A program made the position numbers and the translations under genes. Shown in pieces: positions 1 through 8,391 of a DNA stretch of 64,000 nucleotides. Source of the stretch: Dokdonella sp. GTDB lineage: Bacteria > Pseudomonadota > Gammaproteobacteria > Xanthomonadales > Rhodanobacteraceae. The stretch spans positions 171,960-235,959 of the forward strand of contig NZ_JAGIAG010000018.1 in assembly GCF_017744955.1 (NCBI RefSeq). Direction: 5' to 3'. Below the pieces are notes generated by a model. That model ran no database searches and was not told where the DNA came from. It worked only from the letters and a program-made list of their open reading frames with translations. Numbering within the stretch: the first letter of the stretch is position 1; the number at the start of each line of letters is the position of its first letter.

Positions 1-101
1 TCGGCGATGCCGCTCATGCCGACGCCGCCGATGCCGACGAAATGCACGCGGCGGAAGTCCTGCATGATGTCGCCGTGGCGGGCCACGCGTGCCGGAGTCA
101 T
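1..101 (-). CDS. murC: UDP-N-acetylmuramate--L-alanine ligase MurC (N-terminal fragment)
   Basis: Only the first 33 codons are in the window; the gene runs off the left edge. It would add L-alanine to UDP-MurNAc in the cytoplasm, the first amino-acid step of the peptidoglycan stem peptide. The visible residues contain the Rossmann-type loop VGIGGVGMSGIA that opens Mur ligases of the MurC type. The ATG at 101 overlaps the murG stop as ATGA, so translation is probably coupled. MurC following murG and ftsW is the usual dcw order. Confidence rests on this motif and on position. Confidence 0.9.
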   Translation of the reverse strand, partial: MTPARVARHGDIMQDFRRVHFVGIGGVGMSGIA

Positions 102-1183
102 GCCGCCACCTCCAGGCAGACGTCGGCGATGCGCCGCGTCGCCTCCGGCTTGGCCAGCGTGCGCGCGGCGGTCGCCATCGCGAGCAGCGTGGAGCGATCG
201 GCGATCCGGTCGAACGCGGTGCCCAGGCGCTTGACGAAATCCTCGCCCTCGGCGACCAGTTCGGCGGCGCCGGCCGCGACCAGTGCCTCGGCGTTCCTGG
301 TCTGGTGATCGTCGACCGCGTGCGGATACGGCACCAGCAGCGCCGGCACACCGGCGGCGGCGAGTTCGGCGATGGTCAGCGCGCCGGCGCGGCAGATCGC
401 CAGATCCGCCTCGGCGTACGCCGCCGCCATGTCGTCGACAAAGGACAGCACCTCGGCCTCGACGCCGGCGGCCGCGTAGGCGGCGCGCGTCTTCTCGACG
501 TGCTTCTCACCGCACTGATGCGTGACCTGCAACGCGACGCGCGTTCCGCGACGGCGCAGCATCTCGGGCATCTGCGCGTTCAGGCTCGCCGCGCCCTGGC
601 TGCCGCCGAGCACGAGCACGCGCAGCGCGCCTTCGCGCACGGCGTAGCGCTCGGCCGGCGCCGGCAGCGCGGCGATCGGCGCGCGCACCGGGTTGCCGAC
701 CCACTCGGCGTTCGCGAACACGTCGGCGAAACCGGTCAGCACGCGCTGCGCGAAACGCGCGAGCAGGCGGTTGGTGAGACCGGGAATGCGGTTCTGTTCA
801 TGCACGACCAGCGGAATGCGCGCGAGCCGCGCCGCGATGCCGCCCGGCGCGGCGACGTAACCGCCCATCGACAGCACGCTGCGCGGCGCGTGGCGCTTCA
901 GCACCGCGCGCGCGGCGCGCACCGCGGCGAACAGGCGCAGCGGCGTGCGCAGCGCGGTCGCCAGCCCCTTGCCGCGCAGGCCGCCGATCGACAGCGTTTC
1001 CAGCGCGACGCCGTGCTGCGGCACCAGCCGCGTTTCCAGTCCGCCGTGCGCGCCGAGCCAGATCACCGGCACCTGGCGCGCGGCGAGCTCGGCCGCGACC
1101 GCGAGGCCCGGAAAGATGTGTCCGCCGGTGCCGCCGGCCATGATCAGCACCGGACGATCCACGTTGGCCGGAGGCGCCGTCAT
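98..1183 (-). CDS. murG: UDP-GlcNAc--undecaprenyl-pyrophosphoryl-MurNAc-pentapeptide transferase MurG
   Basis: A 361-residue GT-B glycosyltransferase that converts lipid I to lipid II at the inner face of the cytoplasmic membrane. The N-terminal glycine-rich loop MAGGTGGHIFPGLAVA and the C-terminal donor-site block around SFVDDMAAAYAEADLAICRAGALT are characteristic. I chose the ATG at 1183 because it overlaps the ftsW stop as ATGA and gives the family's usual length of about 355-360 residues; the open frame extends further upstream only within ftsW. It is coupled at its other end to murC. Confidence 0.97.
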   Translation of the reverse strand: MTAPPANVDRPVLIMAGGTGGHIFPGLAVAAELAARQVPVIWLGAHGGLETRLVPQHGVALETLSIGGLRGKGLATALRTPLRLFAAVRAARAVLKRHAPRSVLSMGGYVAAPGGIAARLARIPLVVHEQNRIPGLTNRLLARFAQRVLTGFADVFANAEWVGNPVRAPIAALPAPAERYAVREGALRVLVLGGSQGAASLNAQMPEMLRRRGTRVALQVTHQCGEKHVEKTRAAYAAAGVEAEVLSFVDDMAAAYAEADLAICRAGALTIAELAAAGVPALLVPYPHAVDDHQTRNAEALVAAGAAELVAEGEDFVKRLGTAFDRIADRSTLLAMATAARTLAKPEATRRIADVCLEVAA

Positions 1184-2406
1184 CGACGCTCCCCGGTCAG
1201 CGTGCGCACGTCGACGAGCTGGCGCTCGGCGATCGCCTGCATCATCGCGTTCTCGGCGCGGCTGACCTCGTAGCTGACGCGGATCAGGAGGCCGATCATC
1301 GCGCAGGTCATCATCACGCTCGATCCGCCGGAACTGATCAGCGGCAGCGTCAGGCCCTTGGTCGGCAGCACGCCGAGGTTCACGCCGATCGACACCAGCG
1401 CCTGCAGCGCGATCATCAGCGAGAGACCGAACGCGACGTAGCCGGCGAAACGCATGTTGCGCTCGACCGCACGCAGGCCGAGCACGAAACCGCGGCCGAC
1501 CAGCCAGCCGAACAGGCCGAGCACGAGCACGATGCCGACGAGGCCGAGTTCCTCGGCGATCACGGCGAGGATGAAGTCGGTGTGCGCTTCCGGCAGGTAG
1601 AACAGCTTCTGCACCGAGGCGCCGAGGCCGACGCCGAACCACTCGCCGCGGCCGATCGCGATCAGCGCCTGGGTCAGCTGGAAGCCGTCCTTGAACGGAT
1701 CGGCCCAGGGATCGAGGAACGAGGTCAGGCGCTTGACGCGGTAGTCCGAGGTCATCGCCGCCCAGGCGATCACCGGCAGCAGCGGGATCGACAGGTAGAC
1801 CAGATTGCGCATGCGCGCGCCGCCGAGCCAGATCATGCCGACGGTGACCGCGATCATCAGCGCGGACGAGCCGAAGTCCGGCTGCGCCAGCAGCAGCAGC
1901 ACCAGCAGGCCGGCGATGCCGACCGGCTTGACCACGCCGAACAGGCTCGACTGCAGGTTCTCGCGATGGCGCACCAGATAGCTCGCCATGTACACGACCA
2001 GCAGGATCTTCACTGCCTCGACCGACTGGAAGCCGAGAAAGCCGAGCCGGATCCAGCGCCGCGCGCCGTTCACGCGCACGCCGATGATCGGCACGAAGAC
2101 GAGCAGCAGCAGCACGATGCCGAGCAGGAGCAGGACGCCGGCGTGACGTTCGAGCCAGCCGAGTTCGGTGCGCGCCGCGACGATGCAGGCGGCCAGCCCG
2201 AGCGCGAGGAAGATCAGGTGCCGGGTGACGAAGTAGAACTCGCCGATGTGCTGGCCGTCGGCGATCGCGATCGAGCTCGAAGCGACCATCACCACGCCGA
2301 CGCTGGCCAGCGCCAGCGCGGCCAGGATCAGGCTGAGGTCGTACTGCCCTTTCGCCTCGCTGCGGCGCGTGGCCTGGGATTCGGCGTTGTAGTTGAAGAG
2401 CAGCAT
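1180..2406 (-). CDS. ftsW: Peptidoglycan glycosyltransferase FtsW
   Basis: A 408-residue SEDS-family integral membrane glycosyltransferase that polymerises septal lipid II together with FtsI. About ten hydrophobic segments can be traced; family blocks include the loop with WADPFKDGFQLTQALIAIGRGE and the C-terminal TKGLTLPLISSGGSS. The ATG at 2406 lies two bases after the mraY stop. In many gammaproteobacteria murD lies between mraY and ftsW; here nothing intervenes. The 3' end overlaps murG as ATGA. Confidence 0.96.
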   Translation of the reverse strand: MLLFNYNAESQATRRSEAKGQYDLSLILAALALASVGVVMVASSSIAIADGQHIGEFYFVTRHLIFLALGLAACIVAARTELGWLERHAGVLLLLGIVLLLLVFVPIIGVRVNGARRWIRLGFLGFQSVEAVKILLVVYMASYLVRHRENLQSSLFGVVKPVGIAGLLVLLLLAQPDFGSSALMIAVTVGMIWLGGARMRNLVYLSIPLLPVIAWAAMTSDYRVKRLTSFLDPWADPFKDGFQLTQALIAIGRGEWFGVGLGASVQKLFYLPEAHTDFILAVIAEELGLVGIVLVLGLFGWLVGRGFVLGLRAVERNMRFAGYVAFGLSLMIALQALVSIGVNLGVLPTKGLTLPLISSGGSSVMMTCAMIGLLIRVSYEVSRAENAMMQAIAERQLVDVRTLTGERR

Positions 2407-2408
2407 CG

Positions 2409-3491
2409 TCAGCGCACCTTCAACGTGGCGAGGCCGATCAGCACCAGCACGACGCTGATGATCCAGAAGCGCACGATCACCCGCGATTCCGGCCAGCCCT
2501 TCAACTCGAAGTGGTGGTGGATCGGCGCCATGCGGAAGATGCGTTTCCCGGTCAGCTTGAAGCTGGCCACCTGCAGCATCACCGACACCGTCTCCATCAC
2601 GAACACGCCGCCCATGATCAGCAGCACGATTTCCTGCCGCACGATCACCGCCAGCGTGCCGAGCGCGGCGCCGATCGCCAGCGCGCCGACGTCGCCCATG
2701 AACACCTGCGCCGGATAGGCGTTGAACCAGAGGAAGCCGAGGCCGGCCCCGGCCAGCGCGCCGCAGTAGATCGCCAGCTCGCCCGCGCCGGGAATCGACG
2801 GAATGCCGAGGTATTCGGAGAACTTCGCGTTGCCGGCGAGATAGGCGAACGCGCCGAGTGCGGTCACCACCAGCACGCTCGGCATGATGGCCAGGCCGTC
2901 GAGGCCGTCGGTCAGGTTCACCGCGTTGGAGAAGCCGGTGATCATGAAGTACGCCAGCGGCACGAACAGCAGGCCGAGCGGAATCGCCACCTGCTTGAAC
3001 AACGGCAGGAACAAGGCGGTTTCCGCCGGCGTCTGCGCGGTCTTGTACAGCGCGATCGCCACGACCAGCGCGAACAGCGACTGCCAGAAATACTTCCAGC
3101 GCGCCGCCAGGCCGCGGCTGTCCTTCAGCACGATCTTCTTGTAGTCGTCGTAGAAACCGATCGCGCCGAACGCGAACGTCACGCCGAGCACCAACCAGAC
3201 ATAGCGGCTGGACAGATCCATCCACAGCAAGGTCGCGATGCCGACCGCGATCAGGATCAAGGCGCCGCCCATCGTCGGCGTGCCGGCCTTGGCCAGATGC
3301 GACTGCGGACCGTCGTTGCGCACCACCTGGCCGGCCTTCAGCGCGGCCAGCTTGCGGATCACCGCCGGACCGACCAGCAGCGAGAACGCCAGCGCGGTCA
3401 GCGTCGACATGATCGTGCGGAAGGTCAGGTACTGAAAGAGGTGGAAGCCGCTGACGTAGCCCTTCAGCAGGTCGGCAAGTTCAAGCAGCAT
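2409..3491 (-). CDS. mraY: Phospho-N-acetylmuramoyl-pentapeptide transferase MraY
   Basis: A 360-residue polytopic membrane enzyme that transfers phospho-MurNAc-pentapeptide from UDP to undecaprenyl phosphate, making lipid I. The sequence has the family's KAGTPTMGG segment, the acidic GFYDDYKK motif, SNAVNLTDGLDGLA with its catalytic aspartates, and the C-terminal MAPIHHHFELKG histidine block. The length equals that of the E. coli enzyme. Its start at 3491 lies inside the 3' end of murF, an 11-base overlap, which implies translational coupling. Confidence 0.98.
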   Translation of the reverse strand: MLLELADLLKGYVSGFHLFQYLTFRTIMSTLTALAFSLLVGPAVIRKLAALKAGQVVRNDGPQSHLAKAGTPTMGGALILIAVGIATLLWMDLSSRYVWLVLGVTFAFGAIGFYDDYKKIVLKDSRGLAARWKYFWQSLFALVVAIALYKTAQTPAETALFLPLFKQVAIPLGLLFVPLAYFMITGFSNAVNLTDGLDGLAIMPSVLVVTALGAFAYLAGNAKFSEYLGIPSIPGAGELAIYCGALAGAGLGFLWFNAYPAQVFMGDVGALAIGAALGTLAVIVRQEIVLLIMGGVFVMETVSVMLQVASFKLTGKRIFRMAPIHHHFELKGWPESRVIVRFWIISVVLVLIGLATLKVR

Positions 3492-4857
3492 GGCGTGCGC
3501 CTCCGTTGCCGTTCGCGTCGTCGACCAGCGCGTGCACCACGCGGTCCATCGCCGACGAGCGCGAGCCCTTCACCAGGGCGGTGACGCCGGCGCGCAGTTC
3601 GCCGCGCAGCGCCTCGATCAGCGCCGATTGATCTTCGTAATGAGTGGCACCGTCGCCGAACGCCTCGACCGCAGCGCGGCTGAGACGGCCTACGCCGAGC
3701 AGGCGCTGGATGCCGGCGCGCTTGGCCAGCGCGCCGGTTTCGGCGTGCAGGCGCTCGGCGTCCGCGCCGAGTTCGGCCATGTCGCCCATCACCAGCACGC
3801 GCTGGCCCGGCTCGGCGGCCAGCGTCGCGATGGCTGCGGCGAACGAGCCGGGATTGGCGTTGTAGCTGTCGTCGACGACCACCGCACCGGATGCGTGCGC
3901 GCGGCGCAGCAGCCGGCCGGCCACGTTCGGAGCGGCTTCGAGGCCCGCCTTGATCGTCGCCACCGGTACGCCGAGTGCGAGCGCCGCCGCGGTCGCGCCG
4001 AGCGCGTTCATGACGTTGTGGCGCCCCGGCAGCGGCAGCGCGACGTCGACGTTGCCGCCCGGCGTCAGCAGGCGGAAGTGGCCGTCGACCGGCGCATCCG
4101 GCTCCAGCGCCGCGCTGACGTCCGCGCGCCGCAGCAGACCGTAGCGGATCACGCGGCGCGGCGCGGCGAGCAGGGCGAAGTATTCGGCGAAGGCGTCGTC
4201 GGCATTGACGACGGCGACGCCGTCGGCCGGCAGCGCGCGGTAGATCGCCCCTTTGGTTTCGGCGACGCCCTGCAGCGACCCCATGCGCTCGAGATGCGCC
4301 GCGGCCACATTGTTGACCAGCGCGACGTCCGGCTGCGCGATGCGTGCCAGGTAGGCGATGTCGCCCGGCTTGCCGGCGCCCATCTCGAGCACGGCGTATT
4401 CGCTGTCGGCCGGCATCGCCAGCAGGGTCAGCGGCAGGCCGATCTCGTTGTTGAAGTTGCCGGCGTTGACGTGGGTGCGGCCGTGCTTGCCGAGGATCGA
4501 GGCGAGCAGGGTCTTCACCGTGGTCTTGCCGTTCGACCCGGTGATGCCGACGACGCGCGCCTGCCGCTGCAGGCGCAGCGCGCGCGCGACGTCGCCGAGC
4601 GCGATCAGACTGTCGGCGACGACGACCTGCGGCAGGTCGACGTCCAGCTCGCGCATCACGAGCAGCGCCGCGGCGCCTTGCTCGCGCGCGGTCGCGGCGA
4701 AGTCGTGCGCGTCGTAGCGCTCGCCCTTCAGCGCGACGAACAGCGCGCCCGGCCCGAGCGTGCGCGTGTCGGTCGAGACGTTCGACACGACGACGTCGGC
4801 GCCGCGCAGGCGGCCGCCGCTCCACTTCGCCACGTCGGAAAGGCGCAGGTTCACCAT
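3481..4857 (-). CDS. murF: UDP-N-acetylmuramoyl-tripeptide--D-alanyl-D-alanine ligase MurF
   Basis: A 458-residue Mur ligase that adds D-Ala-D-Ala to UDP-MurNAc-tripeptide, completing the pentapeptide precursor in the cytoplasm. The order is an N-terminal UMAG-binding domain (STDTRTLGPGALFVALKG), a central ATPase domain with P-loop GITGSNGKTTVK near residue 107 and LEMGAGKPGDI, and a C-terminal Mur ligase domain with VVVDDSYNANPGS. It starts at 4857 inside the murE 3' end (7-base overlap) and overlaps mraY downstream. Confidence 0.97.
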   Translation of the reverse strand: MVNLRLSDVAKWSGGRLRGADVVVSNVSTDTRTLGPGALFVALKGERYDAHDFAATAREQGAAALLVMRELDVDLPQVVVADSLIALGDVARALRLQRQARVVGITGSNGKTTVKTLLASILGKHGRTHVNAGNFNNEIGLPLTLLAMPADSEYAVLEMGAGKPGDIAYLARIAQPDVALVNNVAAAHLERMGSLQGVAETKGAIYRALPADGVAVVNADDAFAEYFALLAAPRRVIRYGLLRRADVSAALEPDAPVDGHFRLLTPGGNVDVALPLPGRHNVMNALGATAAALALGVPVATIKAGLEAAPNVAGRLLRRAHASGAVVVDDSYNANPGSFAAAIATLAAEPGQRVLVMGDMAELGADAERLHAETGALAKRAGIQRLLGVGRLSRAAVEAFGDGATHYEDQSALIEALRGELRAGVTALVKGSRSSAMDRVVHALVDDANGNGGARHAA

Positions 4858-6347
4858 GCGCGCATCTCCAGCACGCGGCGCGCGACGGCGAGGTCGTCGA
4901 ACGGCTGCTTGCGGCCGGCGATCTCCTGGTACGGCTCGTGGCCCTTGCCGGCGATCAGCACGACGTCGCCCGGCCGGGCGGCGGCGATCGCCAGCGAGAT
5001 CGCGCCGGCGCGGTCGCGTTCGATGGTCGCTTCCTGCGGACGCGCCAGGCCGGCGACGATCTGCGCGACGATCGCGTCGCCGTCCTCGCCACGCGGGTTG
5101 TCGTCGGTGACGACGATGCGGTCGGCCAGCGCCTCGGCGATCGCGCCCATCTGCGGGCGCTTACCGGCGTCGCGCTCGCCGCCGCAACCGAACACGCAGA
5201 TCAGGTGCCCGGAGCAATGCGCGCGCAGCGAGGTCAGCGCCTGTTCGAGCGCGTCCGGCGTGTGCGCGTAATCGATCACGACCAGCGGCTGCGCGTCGCC
5301 GCCGAGGCGGTTCATGCGGCCGGCGACCGGTTCGAGCGCGGCCAGCGCCGCGCGGATCTGCGCGAACGAGAAACCGAGCTGACCGAGGCAGGCCGCCACC
5401 GCGAGCAGGTTGGAAACGTTGAAGCGGCCGAGCAGGCGCGTGGCGACCTCGCCCTCGCCCCACGGCGTGGTCAGATGGAACATGAGGCCGTCGGCGCCGG
5501 TCTCGATCCCGCGCCCGATCACTTCCGCCTCGTCGCGCTCGATGCCGTAACGCAAGAGACGGGTGCCTTCGCCGACGGTCGACACCAGGGCGCGGCCGAA
5601 CGCGTCGTCGACGTTGACGATCGCCGCTCCGAGGCCAGGCCAGGCGAACAGGCGCTGCTTGGCCGCGCCGTAGGCGTCCATCGTGCCGTGGTAGTCGAGA
5701 TGATCGCGCGTCAGATTGGTGAACACGGCCAGATCGAACGCGACCGCGTTGACGCGGCCCTGGTCCAGCGCGTGCGAGGAGACTTCCATCGCGACGTGCG
5801 TGGCGCCTTCGTCGCGGAAACCGGCGAGCAGGCCGTGCACGGCGATCACGTCCGGCGTGGTGCGCTCGCCTTCGCGGATCGCGCCGTACGGACCGGCGCC
5901 GAGCGTACCGATGGTGGCGACGCTGCGACCGGCGCCGTGCAGCGCCTGCGCCAGCAGCTGCACCGTCGAGGTCTTGCCGTTGGTGCCGGTCACGCCGATC
6001 ACCTGCAGCGCATGCGAGGGTTCGCCGAACCAGTGCGAGGCGATCGCGCCGAGTTCTCCGCGCAGATGCTCGACCCACACGACCGGGGCCCCACCCGCTT
6101 CACCGATTTCCGATTCCCGATCCGCGATTCCCGCATCCTCGGCCAGCACCGCCACGGCGCCCCGCTCGACCGCCGCCGGCGCGAACGCGATGCCGTGCGC
6201 GGCCGTGCCCCGCAGCGCGACGAAGGCGTCGCCCGGCTGCACGCGGCGCGAGTCGAGCGCGAGACCATGCACGAGAATGTCGCCGGCCGCACCGGGTTCG
6301 GCACGGCCTTGCAGCAGTTCGCGCAGGGAGATCGGCGGGCGGCTCAT
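4851..6347 (-). CDS. murE: UDP-N-acetylmuramoyl-L-alanyl-D-glutamate--2,6-diaminopimelate ligase MurE
   Basis: A 498-residue Mur ligase adding the third stem amino acid. The P-loop is GVTGTNGKTST and the DDNPRGED motif near the C-terminus is the signature for meso-diaminopimelate, so the wall is DAP-type. The ATG at 6347 overlaps the ftsI stop as ATGA. Oddity: residues around IADRESEIGEAGG (about 6101-6138) are the translation of a dispersed CGATTCCCGATTC-type repeat, sitting in the N-terminal domain where family members have a short loop, and not disrupting the frame. Confidence 0.97.
   Translation of the reverse strand: MSRPPISLRELLQGRAEPGAAGDILVHGLALDSRRVQPGDAFVALRGTAAHGIAFAPAAVERGAVAVLAEDAGIADRESEIGEAGGAPVVWVEHLRGELGAIASHWFGEPSHALQVIGVTGTNGKTSTVQLLAQALHGAGRSVATIGTLGAGPYGAIREGERTTPDVIAVHGLLAGFRDEGATHVAMEVSSHALDQGRVNAVAFDLAVFTNLTRDHLDYHGTMDAYGAAKQRLFAWPGLGAAIVNVDDAFGRALVSTVGEGTRLLRYGIERDEAEVIGRGIETGADGLMFHLTTPWGEGEVATRLLGRFNVSNLLAVAACLGQLGFSFAQIRAALAALEPVAGRMNRLGGDAQPLVVIDYAHTPDALEQALTSLRAHCSGHLICVFGCGGERDAGKRPQMGAIAEALADRIVVTDDNPRGEDGDAIVAQIVAGLARPQEATIERDRAGAISLAIAAARPGDVVLIAGKGHEPYQEIAGRKQPFDDLAVARRVLEMRAW
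6101..6138. repeat. CGATTCCCGATTC-type dispersed repeat inside murE
   Basis: Degenerate tandem units of CGATTTCCGATTCCCGATC lie in frame in murE. The same word family recurs at 59868-60002 and 62189-62222 in this window. Its low-complexity translation (RESEIGE) differs from the surrounding protein, so an inserted or expanded repeat is the simplest explanation. Confidence 0.6.
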
Positions 6348-8122
6348 TCCTGCGGCACCCCGTCGTCGATGGTCGACATTTCTTCCGTACCGTCCGGCGC
6401 CTTGCGCGGTGCTTCGATCTTGCGGGCGGCTTCTGGCGCGGCGGCGTACCAGTTCTGAACGTTGTCGGGCGGCACGTCGAGCAGGCGCACGGCGCCGTCC
6501 ATGACCCGGCCGAACACCGGCGCCGCGACCAGGGCGCCGTAGAACGCGCCCTGCGGTTCGCGGATCACGACCATGCCGACCAGACGCGGATTGCTGGCCG
6601 GGATCATGCCGGCGAACAGCGAGGAGTATTTTTTCTGGTAGCCGCCGCCGACCGCGGTGCGCGCGGTGCCGGTCTTCCCGGCGACGCGGTAGTTGGTCAC
6701 GCGCGCCTTGACCGCGCCGCCGCCGCCGGGCGCGACGATGACCGTCTCCAGCATCGCGCGCAGGTTCGCCGCGATCTGCGGATCGACCACCGTGCGCTCG
6801 GGATTCTGCGCACCCTTGACGAAGGTCGGCGAGCGCAGGCGTCCGTCGTTGGCGAGCGCGGCATAGGCCTGCGCCACCTGCAGTGGCGTCGCGTTGAGAC
6901 CGTAGCCGTAGGCCAGGGTCGCCTGCTCGACCGGACCCCAGGCCTTGGGGATCGGCAGATACCCCGGCGACTCGCCCGGAAAGCCGCTGCCGGTGACCTC
7001 GCCGAAACCGAAGCGGTGGAACACGTCGTACATGTGGTCGCGCGACATCGAGCCGGCGATCTTGGCCGCGCCGACGTTGCTCGAATAGGTGATCACGCCG
7101 GTGACGTCGATCAGCCCCTTGTTGTGCACGTCGCTGATCGTGTGGCCGTACAGCGTGTAGGTGCCCGGGCGCGTGTCGACCGGCGTGTGGATCTTCCACT
7201 TGCCGGTTTCCAGCGCGGCCGAGATCGTGAACGCCTTCATCGTCGAGCCGGGCTCGACCACGTCGGTGACAGCGCGGTTGCGCCGGTAGGACGGATCGAC
7301 GTTGGTGCGCGCGTTCGGATTGAACGACGGCTGGTTGACCATCGCGAGGATCTCGCCGGTCGGCACGTCGAGGATCACCATCGAACCGGAGGTGGCGTGA
7401 TGCTCGGCCAGCGCGGCCTTCAGCTCGCGATAGGCGAGGTACTGGATGCGGCGGTCGATCGACAGCGTCAGGTCGCGGCCAGCCTGCGCTTCGCGCACCA
7501 GCTCGACGTTCTCGACCTCGTGGCCCTTGCGGTCGCGGATCACGCGCTTGACGCCGGGCTTGCCGGCGAGCCAGTCGTCGAAGGCGAGTTCCAGGCCTTC
7601 CTGGCCGCGGTCGTCGATGTTGGTGTAGCCGAGCGCGTGGCCGAACACCTCGCCGCTCGGGTAGTAGCGCTTGAACTCGCGCTGGCTGGCGACGCCGGGG
7701 ATGTCGAGCCTGAGGATCGCCTGCGCGTCGTCGGGATTGAGATGACGCTTGAGGTAGATGAATTCCTTGTCCGAGCGCTCGACCAGCTTCTGCTTCAGCG
7801 CCTCCTCGTCGAGACCGGCCGCCTTGGCCAGCTCCGGGATGCGGTCGGCGTGCTCGAGCACTTCCGGCGGATTGGCCCAGATCGAGTCGACCGGCGTCGA
7901 CACCGCCAGCGGCTCGCCGTTGCGGTCGAAGATGGTGCCGCGCGAGACCGGGATGGCGAGGTCGCGCAGGTAACGCGCGTCGCCCTGCTCCTGGTAGAAG
8001 TCCTTGCGCACGACCTGCAGGTCGACGGCGCGCACGACCAGCGCGCTCGAGGCGAGCCCGAGCATGCCGAGCACCACGTACAGGCGCGAACGCGTGGCGA
8101 CGGGTTTCGTGCGCGGATTCAT
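6344..8122 (-). CDS. ftsI: Peptidoglycan D,D-transpeptidase FtsI (PBP3)
   Basis: A 592-residue class B penicillin-binding protein that cross-links septal peptidoglycan with FtsW. One N-terminal membrane anchor (about residues 13-32) is followed by a dimerisation domain beginning RGTIFDRNGEPLA. The transpeptidase domain has the nucleophile motif STMK with Ser near residue 293, then SSN (YSSNVG) and KTGT (GKTGTAR). The tail of about 30 residues after the fold is acidic and likely disordered. Start and stop overlap ftsL and murE as ATGA, keeping the division genes coupled. Confidence 0.97.
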   Translation of the reverse strand: MNPRTKPVATRSRLYVVLGMLGLASSALVVRAVDLQVVRKDFYQEQGDARYLRDLAIPVSRGTIFDRNGEPLAVSTPVDSIWANPPEVLEHADRIPELAKAAGLDEEALKQKLVERSDKEFIYLKRHLNPDDAQAILRLDIPGVASQREFKRYYPSGEVFGHALGYTNIDDRGQEGLELAFDDWLAGKPGVKRVIRDRKGHEVENVELVREAQAGRDLTLSIDRRIQYLAYRELKAALAEHHATSGSMVILDVPTGEILAMVNQPSFNPNARTNVDPSYRRNRAVTDVVEPGSTMKAFTISAALETGKWKIHTPVDTRPGTYTLYGHTISDVHNKGLIDVTGVITYSSNVGAAKIAGSMSRDHMYDVFHRFGFGEVTGSGFPGESPGYLPIPKAWGPVEQATLAYGYGLNATPLQVAQAYAALANDGRLRSPTFVKGAQNPERTVVDPQIAANLRAMLETVIVAPGGGGAVKARVTNYRVAGKTGTARTAVGGGYQKKYSSLFAGMIPASNPRLVGMVVIREPQGAFYGALVAAPVFGRVMDGAVRLLDVPPDNVQNWYAAAPEAARKIEAPRKAPDGTEEMSTIDDGVPQE

Positions 8123-8391
8123 CGCTTGATCACCACCGTGTCCGCCGGCCCTGGCGAGACCATGCCGAGCTTGCCGCGCGCGATCTGCTCGATGCGGTTG
8201 TTCTCGGCCCAGGTCGCCTGCTCCAGCTGCAGGCGGCCGAATTCGAAGTTCAGGTCGTCGCGCTCGTTGCCGAGCCGGCTCAGCTCGACGAAAAGCGAGC
8301 GGCTCTGCTGGCGCGTGTGCACCACGGCGAGCGCGCTCGCCAGGGTCGCCAGCAGCAGGATCAGCAGCACCACGGCACCGGCGATCTTCAT
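8119..8391 (-). CDS. ftsL: Cell division protein FtsL
   Basis: A 90-residue bitopic division protein: a short cytoplasmic N-terminus, one membrane span (about residues 4-23) and a periplasmic leucine-rich coiled coil (SLFVELSRLGNERDDLNFEFGRLQLEQ) ending in a conserved IARGKLGMVSP-like segment. It forms the FtsQLB bridge that activates FtsWI. The ATG at 8391 overlaps the rsmH stop (ATGA), and the 3' end overlaps ftsI the same way. FtsL proteins are weakly conserved, so the call uses both topology and dcw position. Confidence 0.93.
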   Translation of the reverse strand: MKIAGAVVLLILLLATLASALAVVHTRQQSRSLFVELSRLGNERDDLNFEFGRLQLEQATWAENNRIEQIARGKLGMVSPGPADTVVIKR

